A DNA stretch of 64,000 bases from contig NZ_OZ242038.1 in assembly GCF_965205175.1 (NCBI RefSeq), forward strand, positions 806,001-870,000. Direction: 5' to 3'. Position numbers and translations under genes: made by a program. Origin of the DNA: Poriferisodalis sp965205175. Its GTDB lineage: Bacteria; Actinomycetota; Acidimicrobiia; Acidimicrobiales; Poriferisodalaceae. A model generated the notes under the pieces. That model did not search any database. It saw only the letters and a program-made list of their open reading frames with translations, and was not told the origin of the DNA. Position 1 is the stretch's first letter, and the number at the start of each line of letters is the position of its first letter. Below are positions 1 to 7,766 of the stretch, one piece after another.

Positions 1-46
1 TTCGTCGCGGCTGAGATGCCGAAGGCTCGCGGTGGCGACCGCACGC

Positions 47-1414
47 CTAGTGAGCGTCGTTCAGGTCCAGTCGTGCCAGCCACAGGCCCGCAGCATCGAA
101 CTCGTTCGGGGTGGGGAGTCCGCCAGGTTCGAAGAGGCGTGTCAGCCCCTCCCTGCCCGCGCGTTCGATCACGCCGGCAATGAAGCGCTCGCCGCGGCCG
201 CGGGCCTCGGCACTGAGCCGGATGCCCAGCAGACGGTCGGCGTAGTCGGCCCCCTGCGTGCCCACGTCCCGCCGGCGGACAGCCTCGTTGAGCGCTTCGT
301 ACCCGCCGATGAGGCGACGACCTGCCTGCGCGATCACGTCGTCGACGTAGGCGGTCAGCACGCTGATCAGCGTCTCGAGACGGCTGGTGTCGTCATGGCG
401 GTCGTCGCGGGCCACGCCGAGCAGCAATTCGGGATTGCCGAAGATGCGCTGGAGCTGCTGGTGGAGCTGGCGGTGCATCTGCGATCGGGATTCTGGCGGG
501 CTTCCGTCGCTGCCGAACCACCCAGAGAAATCCGGCCCGCCCAAGTGCTCTCCGCCTCGGTCCCCGAGGCCTAGATCGTCGAGGCCCAAGTCTGCGAGGC
601 CGAGTTCTTCCACGTCCAAAGAGCGGTCCCGGGGGCGAAAACCCTCGATGTGGTGCCGCAACAGTGCCTCCAGTTGTCCTGCGATGTCCGGCTGGGCGAG
701 CACGGCGTGCATCGCGTGCTCTCGGATGGCAGCCCACAGCATCACGTCGTCCGCTTCAAGGCTCCATTCGTCCGCAAATGCTGTGACATTGGCGGTCACG
801 ATGAGCGTGCGCGGCATGGGGATCAACAGGTCCGAGTTGCCAAAGGCACCAGCCGCAAGGTGGCCCACCATCATGCCGGCGGTCATCGCCACCGTCATCG
901 GGCTCATCATGGCGAGCAGGCCGGCGAACGGGTCTGGGCTCGTCGAGGCGTCCTGGCCGATGTCCTGGCTCAGCCTCTTGGACAGCCGGTCCATCAGCGG
1001 GCGCACGGCACCTAGAGCGTCGGTCGCCCATCCCGAGCGGGTGACCGGCTCGAGGCGCGGTGCGCCCTGCATCTGCGTGACGCGAGCCACGTGGAGCTCC
1101 GCGACGCGGCTGATCTCGCTCAGGCGATGCCGCTCGAGCGGATCCACGTTGTGCTCAGGCTTGCCGCCGCCGGCGAGCTGCGTGGCTGCCTGGCGGGCAC
1201 CTTCCCACAGGGCGGTCTCGCTGCCGCTCAGCAAGGATGCGATATCGCCGAGAAACGGTATGCCGGAGAACGGATGTCTGTCGTCATCGTCGGCCACGTA
1301 GGCATGGTAGGGCCGGTCGCAGCGCTCAGGCGTGCGGTGCCGCGTGCCGCGCAGTGGACGATCAGGTGGTGACGTGGCCGGGCAGTCCAGGTCGGGCAAT
1401 ACTGGCGTTGTCAT
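47..1414 (-). CDS. DUF2342 zinc-metalloprotease-like protein, degenerate motif
   Basis: The protein resembles the actinobacterial DUF2342 family (putative hydrolase / F420-associated, zinc-dependent peptidase-like). About 455 residues if it starts at the ATG at 1414 (MTTPVLPDL); a longer TTG start at 1456 would run into the divergent neighbour. The N-terminal half carries the family-like stretch HPFSGIPFLGDIASLL, and a GMMVGHLAAGAFG segment lies mid-protein. Where I expect the family's HExxH zinc motif the sequence reads W-A-A-I-R-E-H-A-M-H, so the two ligand histidines seem to be replaced (RExxM), and peptidase activity is doubtful. In other actinobacteria this family sits near an SDR epimerase and MoaE, as here. 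Function is unknown; the family call is from memory of the motif pattern. Confidence 0.75.
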   Translation of the reverse strand: MTTPVLPDLDCPATSPPDRPLRGTRHRTPERCDRPYHAYVADDDDRHPFSGIPFLGDIASLLSGSETALWEGARQAATQLAGGGKPEHNVDPLERHRLSEISRVAELHVARVTQMQGAPRLEPVTRSGWATDALGAVRPLMDRLSKRLSQDIGQDASTSPDPFAGLLAMMSPMTVAMTAGMMVGHLAAGAFGNSDLLIPMPRTLIVTANVTAFADEWSLEADDVMLWAAIREHAMHAVLAQPDIAGQLEALLRHHIEGFRPRDRSLDVEELGLADLGLDDLGLGDRGGEHLGGPDFSGWFGSDGSPPESRSQMHRQLHQQLQRIFGNPELLLGVARDDRHDDTSRLETLISVLTAYVDDVIAQAGRRLIGGYEALNEAVRRRDVGTQGADYADRLLGIRLSAEARGRGERFIAGVIERAGREGLTRLFEPGGLPTPNEFDAAGLWLARLDLNDAH

Positions 1415-1447
1415 GCATCCCGTGACCGGCGTCTGAACGCGCATCCG

Positions 1448-2443
1448 ATGGCGCAACTGGCCGTGTCAGGTACGGGTGGCGTCATCGGCGCCCGGGTGTT
1501 GCATCGGCTCGCCCAGTCGTTCGACGTGCTGGACGCTGACGATGCGACCCACTTGGACCAGCATGCCCTCGAGCACGCCAACCGCGAGCACTACGAGTAC
1601 GACCTGGCCGGCGCCGACGCGTTGGTGTACTTGCGTCTGAGCGGTGACGTGACCTCGGATCGGATGCGCCGGGTGCTGGCCGCGGCGGACGAGGTGCGGC
1701 ATCTCACGCTGGTGTCGAGCGCCAGCGTGTACGGCGCCTGGCCGAACCATCCCACGCCGATCTCGGAGGACCTGCCGGTACGTCCCAACGCGGAAGCATC
1801 TTGGGCGACCCGTCACGGTCTCGCTGAGCGGATGGCGCTGGAGTGGGGCGGTGCGGCGCCGGAAGGCACCGCCCGCTCCGTGGCGATCCTGCGGCCGGCG
1901 CCGGTGGTGTCGAGCGGCATGGGCGGCCCGATCGGCGAGGCAATGCTTGCTGCCGCGCCGATCCGCACGGGCAGCGACGATCCGCCAGTGCAGTTCTTGC
2001 ACTTGGACGATCTGGTGTCGGCGGTGGCGCTGGTGACCCGGCGCCGACTGTCTGGCGCATTCAATGTGGCGCCCGACGGGTGGCTGACGCCGGGCGAGCT
2101 GCGGGCGCTGCTGGGCGCCCGCCCCAAGATTCGGCTGCCGCTGCCGCTGCCCAAGCGTCTCGACCGGTATGTGGCGCGACGGGTGGGCCATGCTGCCCCC
2201 GAGGGCCTGCTGCCGTTCACGCGCTACAGCTGGGTGGTGGCCAACGATCGGCTGCGGGCGGCAGGCTGGGCGCCCCGCTACAGCAGCGCCCAGGCGTTTG
2301 TGGTGGCGGATGCCGGTATGCCCTGGGACGACCTGAATGCCGGCCAGCGCCAACACGCAGCACTGCTCGGTGCCGCAGCGACGCTTGCGGCCGGCGTCTG
2401 GGCGGCTGCGACTTGGCTCCGGCGCTCCTACGCTTTGCGATGA
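1448..2443 (+). CDS. NAD-dependent epimerase/dehydratase (extended SDR)
   Basis: A 331-residue Rossmann protein. The N-terminus MAQLAVSGTGGVIGARVL has the glycine-rich dinucleotide motif of extended SDRs, followed by DVLDADDATHLDQ where the acidic residue that binds the NAD ribose is expected. VSSASVYG around residue 91-98 matches the SDR active-site serine region. The C-terminus (LLGAAATLAAGVWAAATWL) looks like one membrane anchor, which is unusual for a soluble epimerase. It starts with ATG at 1448, 33 bases from the start of the divergent metalloprotease-like gene, and its stop overlaps the moaE start (ATGA). The substrate is probably a nucleotide sugar or another small molecule, but nothing in the sequence settles it. 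Confidence 0.85.
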   Translation: MAQLAVSGTGGVIGARVLHRLAQSFDVLDADDATHLDQHALEHANREHYEYDLAGADALVYLRLSGDVTSDRMRRVLAAADEVRHLTLVSSASVYGAWPNHPTPISEDLPVRPNAEASWATRHGLAERMALEWGGAAPEGTARSVAILRPAPVVSSGMGGPIGEAMLAAAPIRTGSDDPPVQFLHLDDLVSAVALVTRRRLSGAFNVAPDGWLTPGELRALLGARPKIRLPLPLPKRLDRYVARRVGHAAPEGLLPFTRYSWVVANDRLRAAGWAPRYSSAQAFVVADAGMPWDDLNAGQRQHAALLGAAATLAAGVWAAATWLRRSYALR

Positions 2444-2955
2444 TGAAGGTGCCGCGCTCCCGAGTGCCCTCCGGCGGCGCGCCCGTCAACGGCGCAGCCG
2501 GGTCGGCCGACAGTTGGGTGGAGCTGACCCACGGCGAGTTGTCGATCGAGTCCGTCTACCAGTGGGCGCTCGACCCTGCCGCCGGGGCGGTGGTGCTGTT
2601 CTCCGGCACGGTCCGGGATCACGCCGAGCACCGCACGGGTGTGACGCATCTGTGCTATGAGGCGTACGAGTCCGAAGTGACGCCCCGGCTCGCCGACATC
2701 GCCGCCGAGATGCGCCGAAGGTGGCCGAGCGTGCGCAAGACCGTGCTGCTGCACCGGGTGGGCACGCTCAGTCTCACCGAGAGTTCCGTCGTGGTGGCCG
2801 TCTCTGCACCGCACCGGGAAGCGGCGTTCGACGCTGCTCGTTTCGGCATTGACACATTGAAGGCCACGGTGCCGATCTGGAAGCAGGAACACCATGACGC
2901 CGGGACCGATTGGGGCTTGCAGTCGCAGCCGATTGCGCAGGTACCGAGCGCATGA
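2440..2955 (+). CDS. moaE: Molybdopterin synthase large subunit MoaE
   Basis: MoaE carries the active site of molybdopterin synthase. With the thiocarboxylated MoaD it turns precursor Z (cPMP) into molybdopterin in the cytoplasm. The family pattern is clear: VVLFSGTVRDH, the CYEAYE segment, HRVGTL, APHREAAFDA, and the catalytic lysine region VPIWKQEHH. At 170-171 residues it is slightly long because of an N-terminal tail. Two adjacent in-frame ATGs (2440, 2443) overlap the SDR stop; either gives a coupled start. Its own stop overlaps the next start. The partner moaD is not adjacent but lies about 3.3 kb downstream at 6238. Confidence 0.93.
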   Translation: MMKVPRSRVPSGGAPVNGAAGSADSWVELTHGELSIESVYQWALDPAAGAVVLFSGTVRDHAEHRTGVTHLCYEAYESEVTPRLADIAAEMRRRWPSVRKTVLLHRVGTLSLTESSVVVAVSAPHREAAFDAARFGIDTLKATVPIWKQEHHDAGTDWGLQSQPIAQVPSA

Positions 2956-3464
2956 GCCCGCTGCTGTTCTTGGCCATCGCGGTGGTGGTGCCACTGCTGG
3001 GTCTGATGGTGTTGGGCGTGTGCGCTCGTATCGGGCGGCAGCGGGTGTCCGACGACGACACCGAGCGGTTTCGACGCAGGTTGGAGTCGATCGCGCCACC
3101 ACAGGCCCGAGACGCCTCCGCTGCTGCCCGGCGCCGGCGACCTAGCCGCCGACGTCGGCGGAGGGCGCTGCGCGGCGACCCCACGGAGTCTGTTGCTCCC
3201 GGGTCAGCGCAGAGATCGGCGGCGCAGGTGCCGAGGAGCATCCGACTGGTCGAGCGCGACTACTCAGTGTTGCCAGCCGCTGACATTGGCGAACTGCCAG
3301 ACCCGGTCCGCCGACAGCCACCGAGCCCCGCAGTCAGCCGCACGCTCGCTGCGCAGTCAGCGGACGAGCGGTTCAACCGTCCGACAACGGCGCGTCCGCC
3401 GGCAGCGGCTCGACGGCACGACCGGCTGACGTTCCGCGACCAGAGGCGTCGTCCTGGCTCGTGA
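2952..3464 (+). CDS. Basic single-span membrane protein, unknown function
   Basis: A 170-residue protein with one strongly hydrophobic N-terminal segment (SPLLFLAIAVVVPLLGLMV, residues 2-20), then a long arginine-, alanine- and proline-rich tail that looks disordered and very basic. I do not recognise a family. The ATG at 2952 overlaps the moaE stop (ATGA), and the stop at 3462-3464 lies 11 bases inside the mreB gene, so it is embedded in the operon. Its position before mreB and its basic cytoplasmic tail would fit a small partner of the MreB filament, but this is only a guess from context. Confidence 0.6.
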   Translation: MSPLLFLAIAVVVPLLGLMVLGVCARIGRQRVSDDDTERFRRRLESIAPPQARDASAAARRRRPSRRRRRRALRGDPTESVAPGSAQRSAAQVPRSIRLVERDYSVLPAADIGELPDPVRRQPPSPAVSRTLAAQSADERFNRPTTARPPAAARRHDRLTFRDQRRRPGS

Positions 3465-4458
3465 TCTGGCGATCGATCTCGGCACTGCCAACACGTTGGT
3501 GTACGAGCGTGGACGCGGCATCGTGTTCAACGAGCCGTCGGTCATCGCACTCAATGAGCGTTCCGGCGACGTGCTGTCGGTCGGGCGTGAAGCTTGGCAG
3601 ATGATCGGGCGAACGCCCAGCTACATCATCGCCGCCCGTCCGTTGCGCAATGGTGCCATCACCGACTTCGACATCACTCAGCGCATGATCCGGCTCATCT
3701 TGCAGGGCGTGGGTGTCGGCCGCTTTGGCCGAACCCGCGTTGCGGTCTGCGTGCCGTCGCTGATCACGCCGGTCGAACGGCGAGCGGTCATCGAGGCCGC
3801 ACGGCGCGCGGGGGCTTCCGACGTTCGGCTCATCGAGCAGCCGTTGGCCGCTGCCATCGGCTCGGGCCTGCCGATCCACGAGCCCACCGGCTCGTTGGTC
3901 ATCGACGTGGGCGGCGGCACCGCCGAGATCGCCATGGTGTCGCTCGGCGGCCTGGTGTCGCTGCGCGCGGTCCGGGTGGGGTCATTCGACTTCGACACGG
4001 CATTGATGAACTACGCACGACGGGCGCACGGCATAGCCATCGGCGAGCGCACGGCGGAGGACCTGAAGATCAGCATCGGCTCGGCGTGGCCGGTCGATGA
4101 CAAGTTCGACGCGGAGGTGAAGGGCCGCGACCTGACGACTGGGCTGCCGCGAACGTTTCTCATCACCCCGACCGAAGTGCGCTCGGCCCTGGTCGAAACG
4201 GTCGAGCTGATTCTCGAGGCCGTACTGGAGTGCCTGAGCGACGCGCCGCCTGAGCTGGCGCAGGATCTCATCCACAGCGGTGCGCTCATGGTGGGCGGCG
4301 GCTCGTTGCTGCGAGGCCTGGATCAGCGCATCGCATCCGAAGCGCGTGTGCCCGTGTTGCGCTCGGAGTCTCCGCTGGAGACGGTCGTGCTCGGTGCCGG
4401 CCGTGCGCTGGAGAACTTCGAGTCGTTGCACGCCTCCCACACGATCCCCCGCCGCTGA
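3454..4458 (+). CDS. mreB: MreB-family actin-like rod-shape protein, CTG start
   Basis: MreB forms membrane-associated actin-like filaments that guide lateral cell-wall synthesis. The sequence has the phosphate-1 loop DLAIDLGTANTLVY, the FNEPSVIALN segment, IEQPLAAAIGSGLPI, the phosphate-2 loop VIDVGGGTAEIA, and the adenosine motif LMVGGGSLLRGLD; 334 residues matches the family. No ATG, GTG or TTG lies between the upstream in-frame stop (3427-3429) and the DLGTANT motif; the first TTG at 3496 would delete that motif. CTG at 3454 gives LARDLAIDLGTANT, the normal MreB N-terminus, with an AGAGG ribosome site at 3442-3446, 7 bases before it. I therefore choose CTG. Confidence 0.9.
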   Translation: MARDLAIDLGTANTLVYERGRGIVFNEPSVIALNERSGDVLSVGREAWQMIGRTPSYIIAARPLRNGAITDFDITQRMIRLILQGVGVGRFGRTRVAVCVPSLITPVERRAVIEAARRAGASDVRLIEQPLAAAIGSGLPIHEPTGSLVIDVGGGTAEIAMVSLGGLVSLRAVRVGSFDFDTALMNYARRAHGIAIGERTAEDLKISIGSAWPVDDKFDAEVKGRDLTTGLPRTFLITPTEVRSALVETVELILEAVLECLSDAPPELAQDLIHSGALMVGGGSLLRGLDQRIASEARVPVLRSESPLETVVLGAGRALENFESLHASHTIPRR

Positions 4459-4496
4459 GCAGATCCCTCAGCGGTGCCGCGCCGGCGCGCCGGCGT

Positions 4497-4922
4497 TCAG
4501 GCGATTGCCGGCGTGGTGCCGATGGCGGGGCGTTCTTCGAGCCGCGCGACTCGCTCGCGGATGAGCGCCACGTCGTGCTTGATCTCCTTGACGTCGGCAC
4601 GCAGCTCTTCGTTGTCGGCGCGCAGCGCGTCGAACTGCCGGTTGGTCTCGGCGCGCTGCGCTTGGAGTTGCCGATTGGCTTCCGCGCGTTGCGCGTCGAA
4701 CTGCCGGTTGGTCTCGGCGCGCTGTTCGTGCAGCTCTTCTTTCAGTTCTGTGCGCATGGCCTGTTGGTCTGTGCGCAGGTCGTTCAGGTTCGCGGAGACG
4801 GTGGTGATCTGGCGGGCGAGGGGTGTCACCATGAGTTTCACGATGGTGAGTGTCAGCGCGGTGCCGAAAGCGAAGATGCTGCTGAGCGCTGTGAGCTGGT
4901 TCCATGCGATGTCGGCGGGCAT
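4497..4922 (-). CDS. Small membrane-anchored coiled-coil protein (copy 1)
   Basis: A 141-residue protein of a local family with three copies in the window (also 52459-52818 and the decayed 53302-53566). Residues 8-33 form one membrane span (SSIFAFGTALTLTIVKLMV), and the rest is a charged coiled coil rich in Arg, Gln and Glu. Three 11-residue units (RAETNRQFDAQ, RAEANRQLQAQ, RAETNRQFDAL) give a hendecad pattern; copy 2 has only one unit, which explains the 22-residue length difference. The C-terminus TTPAIA is shared. The ATG sits six bases after a TAGCTT -10 element, so the transcript is probably leaderless. It resembles short actinobacterial coiled-coil membrane proteins of unknown role. Confidence 0.75.
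   Translation of the reverse strand: MPADIAWNQLTALSSIFAFGTALTLTIVKLMVTPLARQITTVSANLNDLRTDQQAMRTELKEELHEQRAETNRQFDAQRAEANRQLQAQRAETNRQFDALRADNEELRADVKEIKHDVALIRERVARLEERPAIGTTPAIA
4621..4719 (-). repeat. Three 33-bp tandem units inside coiled-coil gene
   Basis: Units at 4621-4653, 4654-4686 and 4687-4719. Units 1 and 3 are nearly identical and unit 2 is more diverged. Each encodes one 11-residue coiled-coil block. The paralogue at 52459-52818 has only a single unit, so the repeat number has changed between copies. Confidence 0.85.
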
Positions 4923-4928
4923 GTTCGC

Positions 4929-4934
4929 AAGCTA
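4929..4934 (-). promoter_or_regulatory. -10 element, leaderless promoter of coiled-coil gene
   Basis: Read on the minus strand this is TAGCTT, exactly six bases (GCGAAC) before the ATG at 4922. The same arrangement precedes the second copy, the third (decayed) copy and yajQ. Confidence 0.6.
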
Positions 4935-5276
4935 CCGCGGCTGCGCAAGCCGCGCCAGCGACTTTTGCAGCATCCTTCACGCTCGGCGACCGACAGCAGG
5001 TGCCGCAAGCCGGTCAAACAACGCTTGGCCGACCTGTGTGTGCCTGTGCAGGTCTCGTTCTTGACCTCGCGGTCCCGGCCTGGAGCATTCGCGCTGTCCG
5101 GCTTGTCGGGGTTGGCGGTGTCGTTGGTGGCGGTGCCAGCGCTGGCGGGTCTGGCGCGCTGCGTTCCCTTGAGAATTCGGGACTCTGCCGAAAATCGCGG
5201 CCGCGTCGCGCAACGCGTCTCGTACACAGATTGAGCAGTTGCATCACGCGTCGGCAGCTTCACCGAATGCAACACC
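4935..5276. other. Intergenic, no gene seen
   Basis: No convincing gene. Open frames on both strands lack recognisable domains. The stretch next to the coiled-coil gene resembles the corresponding flank of copy 2 near 52819-52945 (for example a shared cggcttgtcggggt near 5098 and 52917), suggesting that the duplicated unit included upstream DNA. Confidence 0.4.
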
Positions 5277-5282
5277 TAGCCT
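5277..5282 (+). promoter_or_regulatory. -10 element before small gene at 5290
   Basis: TAGCCT lies seven bases before the GTG at 5290, consistent with leaderless transcription. Confidence 0.45.
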
Positions 5283-5289
5283 GCGGGCG

Positions 5290-5493
5290 GTGACCGACGA
5301 CCCGCCTGGACTTGCACCTTCGGCGACTCGACACCTCACAGAGACGGAGGCGGCATCGGAGACGGCGCTGCTCAGCGACCGCGAACTCGATGCCATCGAG
5401 GATGAGCTGACACGCGCGGAACGCACCCTGAGCTTGCTGGCGGACGATGACATCGATCCCGCCGCCGTCACGTCCTGGCTGCCCGAGTCCTGA
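5290..5493 (+). CDS. Small acidic protein, unknown
   Basis: A 67-residue acidic protein (MTDDPPGLAPSAT start) with a predicted helical stretch LSDRELDAIEDELTRAERTLSLL. This segment resembles the helical arm before the zinc finger of DksA/TraR-type proteins, but no zinc cysteines follow and the protein ends in WLPES. The GTG start sits seven bases after a TAGCCT -10 element. It lies between the coiled-coil gene and the convergent histidine phosphatase. I do not recognise a function. Confidence 0.5.
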   Translation: MTDDPPGLAPSATRHLTETEAASETALLSDRELDAIEDELTRAERTLSLLADDDIDPAAVTSWLPES

Positions 5494-5571
5494 GTAGCCG
5501 TCCGGCTGGTCACGCCAAGGCTTTTCCCCCCGACCCCAGCACAGCAGCAGTCTCATACGGCGCAGCAGCGT

Positions 5572-6186
5572 CTATTCGATCCTCAGATCGACATCGGAGG
5601 ACACCAGTTCCACCCGGTGACCGGGCACCAGCTGACTCCAGCCCCAGGACAAATCGGCCGCGGTGCCGTCAAGCCAGAACCAGCGCCCTGCCAGATTCGG
5701 TACCCGCTCGTCGTCGAGGCCCACACGGGCGTCGAGGGTCTTGAGCACGCCTGCGTGGCCCACCAGCAAGACGCGACCGCCACCACACAGATGCTGCCGG
5801 AGCGCTGGCAACAGCCGCTCGGCGATGCTGTCCTCAGGCTCGAAGCCGGGCGGCCATCGGCGGGCCGCGAGCGCACCGGGCCAGCCCCGTTCGATCTGGG
5901 CTCTGGTGAGACCCTCCCAGGGCCCGGCGCGTCGTTCACGCAGCGCTTCATCGGTCACGACGTCGCTGACGCCGACCTGCTTTGCGATGATCTCCGCTGT
6001 GCGGCGAGCCCGCTGCAGGTCGCTCGACGCGATGAGATCGAAGGCGGGCAGGCTCATCGCCGCGATCTCCGCCTGCCGTTCGCCGAGAGCCGTCAGTGCA
6101 GGATCCGCCTGACCTTGCCAGCGTCCGAGCAGGTTCCATTCGGACTGGCCATGACGCACTGCCAACAGCTCTGCATGCCGTGTCAC
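5572..6186 (-). CDS. Histidine phosphatase (phosphoglycerate-mutase-like)
   Basis: A 204-residue cytoplasmic protein of the branch-1 histidine phosphatase superfamily. The catalytic RHG motif is in VRHGQSEWN near the N-terminus, the general acid region is ERRAGPWEGL, and the second histidine is in LLVGHAGVL; these residues carry the phosphohistidine chemistry. The GTG at 6186 is chosen because the open frame upstream runs through the divergent moaD gene and lacks family similarity. Length is typical of small phosphatases of this group rather than of glycolytic phosphoglycerate mutase. The substrate is unknown. It is divergent from moaD, with overlapping promoter DNA in a 51-base gap. Confidence 0.85.
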   Translation of the reverse strand: MTRHAELLAVRHGQSEWNLLGRWQGQADPALTALGERQAEIAAMSLPAFDLIASSDLQRARRTAEIIAKQVGVSDVVTDEALRERRAGPWEGLTRAQIERGWPGALAARRWPPGFEPEDSIAERLLPALRQHLCGGGRVLLVGHAGVLKTLDARVGLDDERVPNLAGRWFWLDGTAADLSWGWSQLVPGHRVELVSSDVDLRIE

Positions 6187-6194
6187 GACCCATG

Positions 6195-6200
6195 ACGGTA
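6195..6200 (-). promoter_or_regulatory. -10 element of histidine phosphatase gene
   Basis: TACCGT on the minus strand, eight bases before the GTG at 6186; a near-leaderless arrangement facing the moaD promoter. Confidence 0.35.
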
Positions 6201-6224
6201 GCGGGGCGCCTGCGCAGCGCTCAG

Positions 6225-6230
6225 TAGCAT
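6225..6230 (+). promoter_or_regulatory. -10 element of moaD
   Basis: TAGCAT lies seven bases before the moaD ATG at 6238, consistent with a leaderless transcript. Confidence 0.45.
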
Positions 6231-6237
6231 CTCGGCA

Positions 6238-6480
6238 ATGCCGCAGATCACGATCCGCTTGTTCGCGGCAGCGCGCGAAGCCGCTGGAGTCGGCAGCATC
6301 CAGACCGAGGCGGCTTCGGTGGCTGAAGCGCTCGACTGGGCAGAAGCCAGCTACGGCGAGCGCTTCAGCGCGGTGCTGACTGCCAGCAGAGTGTGGCTGA
6401 ACGGCGAGCCGGCACTCGGGGAGACGCAGCTCAGCCATGGCGACGAGCTTGCGGTGCTGCCGCCCGTCTCGGGCGGCTGA
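6238..6480 (+). CDS. moaD: Molybdopterin synthase sulfur carrier MoaD
   Basis: An 80-residue ubiquitin-like protein. It begins MPQITIRLFAAAREAAG, has the VWLNGEPA turn and the late DELAVLPPVSGG segment. The terminal Gly-Gly is the site that is adenylated and thiocarboxylated to donate sulfur in molybdopterin synthase. The length and ending match MoaD; ThiS is usually shorter and lacks the long middle part. Its partner MoaE is encoded at 2440-2955. The stop is 14 bases before the likely GTG of the following membrane protein. Confidence 0.9.
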   Translation: MPQITIRLFAAAREAAGVGSIQTEAASVAEALDWAEASYGERFSAVLTASRVWLNGEPALGETQLSHGDELAVLPPVSGG

Positions 6481-6494
6481 GCGACATCGGCGCA

Positions 6495-7547
6495 GTGCCG
6501 GCGTCGCCCGGTCTCGGGCCGGCGCAACGACGGATATCGGCAGCCGCGCAGTGGCTTGGTCCTGCGGTTGCGCTGCGCGACGCCAGTATCAGCGCAGGGC
6601 TGATCTGGTTCGTCGCGCTGCTGGCTGCCTTGGGAGCGGGGGCCGCGACCTTCGGGTTTGCCGTCACGGGGATTGCGATGCTCGCAGCTTGGCAAGCAGC
6701 GGGCGCCCCCCGCGGATCGCCCAACGGCGATGCCGCATGCGCTGCGCGGTTGCTGCCTGTGAGCTACCGCGCACCTGCCGGAGTGCTCGCCGGCGCACTG
6801 GGATCCGCAGCAGTCCTCGATACGCGTCTGGCGGGCGCCGTGGTGGTCGCGGCGATCGCGGCGAACCTGCTGGTGGCCATTGCCTTGCGTCTACAGCCCT
6901 CGACTGGCCCAGCCCAAGCAGCCAGCGCAGCAAGTCGGGTGCATCAGGCGGATTCGGCGGACCGAGCGCCCCCAGCAGTCGCAGCGGACCCGACGAGCCC
7001 AGCAGCATCGGCGGTCGGTGGGGTGCCCCAGCCGGTGCTGGTGCGGGCACGATGGCTGATGTGCACGTGGCTGCAGGTCGGCACTGCGGCTGCGTGCGCC
7101 GCCGCAGTTGCCCGCTACTCACTCGGCGCGGCGCTCGTGCTGGTGTGCGCAGCCGGGGCGTACGACGCCGGTGCCCATCTGAGTGCAGCCGGCCGGCCGC
7201 TGGGCCTGCGGGGCCCGCTTGCCGGCGCCGTAGCGGCGGCAATCGCCATTTTCGCCCTGACCGGCTTGAGCGTGCCGCCGTTCGCTCCTGACGATGCCGT
7301 CAAATTCGGCGCTATTGCTGTGCTGACGCTGCCGCTGGGTCCTGCCATTGCCCGACCGATCACTGCGTTGGCTTCGCGACCGGCTCCACGTGGAGGGGAC
7401 GGATGGGATCGACCCGTGTCCGCGTCCAGCAGCCGACGCCGAGATGCTTGGCAGCGAATGATCGGGGAATGGGCGGTGCGCAGGCTCGATTCGCTGAGCG
7501 TCACGGCCCTGGCGTGGATGTGGGGTCTCGGGCTCGTGCCCATCTGA
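6495..7547 (+). CDS. Polytopic membrane protein, CdsA-like C-terminus
   Basis: About 350 residues from the GTG at 6495, with hydrophobic segments such as IWFVALLAALGAGAATFGF, AVVVAAIAANLLVAIAL, ALVLVCAAGAYDAGAHL and LAGAVAAAIAIFALTGL. A low-complexity Ala/Ser/Pro loop lies near residues 150-190. The ending EWAVRRLDSLSVTALAWMWGLGLV resembles the final motif of phosphatidate cytidylyltransferases (a DRxDSL-like block), and AYDAGAHL may match their SDSAAY-like region. The signature is incomplete, so an enzyme of CDP-diacylglycerol synthesis is possible but not shown. It directly follows moaD. Confidence 0.5.
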   Translation: MPASPGLGPAQRRISAAAQWLGPAVALRDASISAGLIWFVALLAALGAGAATFGFAVTGIAMLAAWQAAGAPRGSPNGDAACAARLLPVSYRAPAGVLAGALGSAAVLDTRLAGAVVVAAIAANLLVAIALRLQPSTGPAQAASAASRVHQADSADRAPPAVAADPTSPAASAVGGVPQPVLVRARWLMCTWLQVGTAAACAAAVARYSLGAALVLVCAAGAYDAGAHLSAAGRPLGLRGPLAGAVAAAIAIFALTGLSVPPFAPDDAVKFGAIAVLTLPLGPAIARPITALASRPAPRGGDGWDRPVSASSSRRRDAWQRMIGEWAVRRLDSLSVTALAWMWGLGLVPI

Positions 7548-7766
7548 GGCATCGATTGAGGTAGCGACGTCACGGCTTGCATCTTGAACGCGTTCGCTTG
7601 CTGCGAGCCTCGCCACGGTCCTGTCCCTGGGTTTACTGCTGTGGGTTGAACTGCTCTGCAGTGTTCCGATGATCTGCGTAGCGTTGTCCGCCGTGGTCCC
7701 CGCTGCATCGCATGAAGCGGCCGTCACTGACATGGCTGCAGCCCATCGGACACCGGCGGCCGCGCC

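Noticed and set aside
1843..2439. Long N-terminal extension of moaE
   Set aside because: Overlaps the SDR gene in another frame and has no similarity to MoaE; the ATG at 2440/2443 fits the family start.
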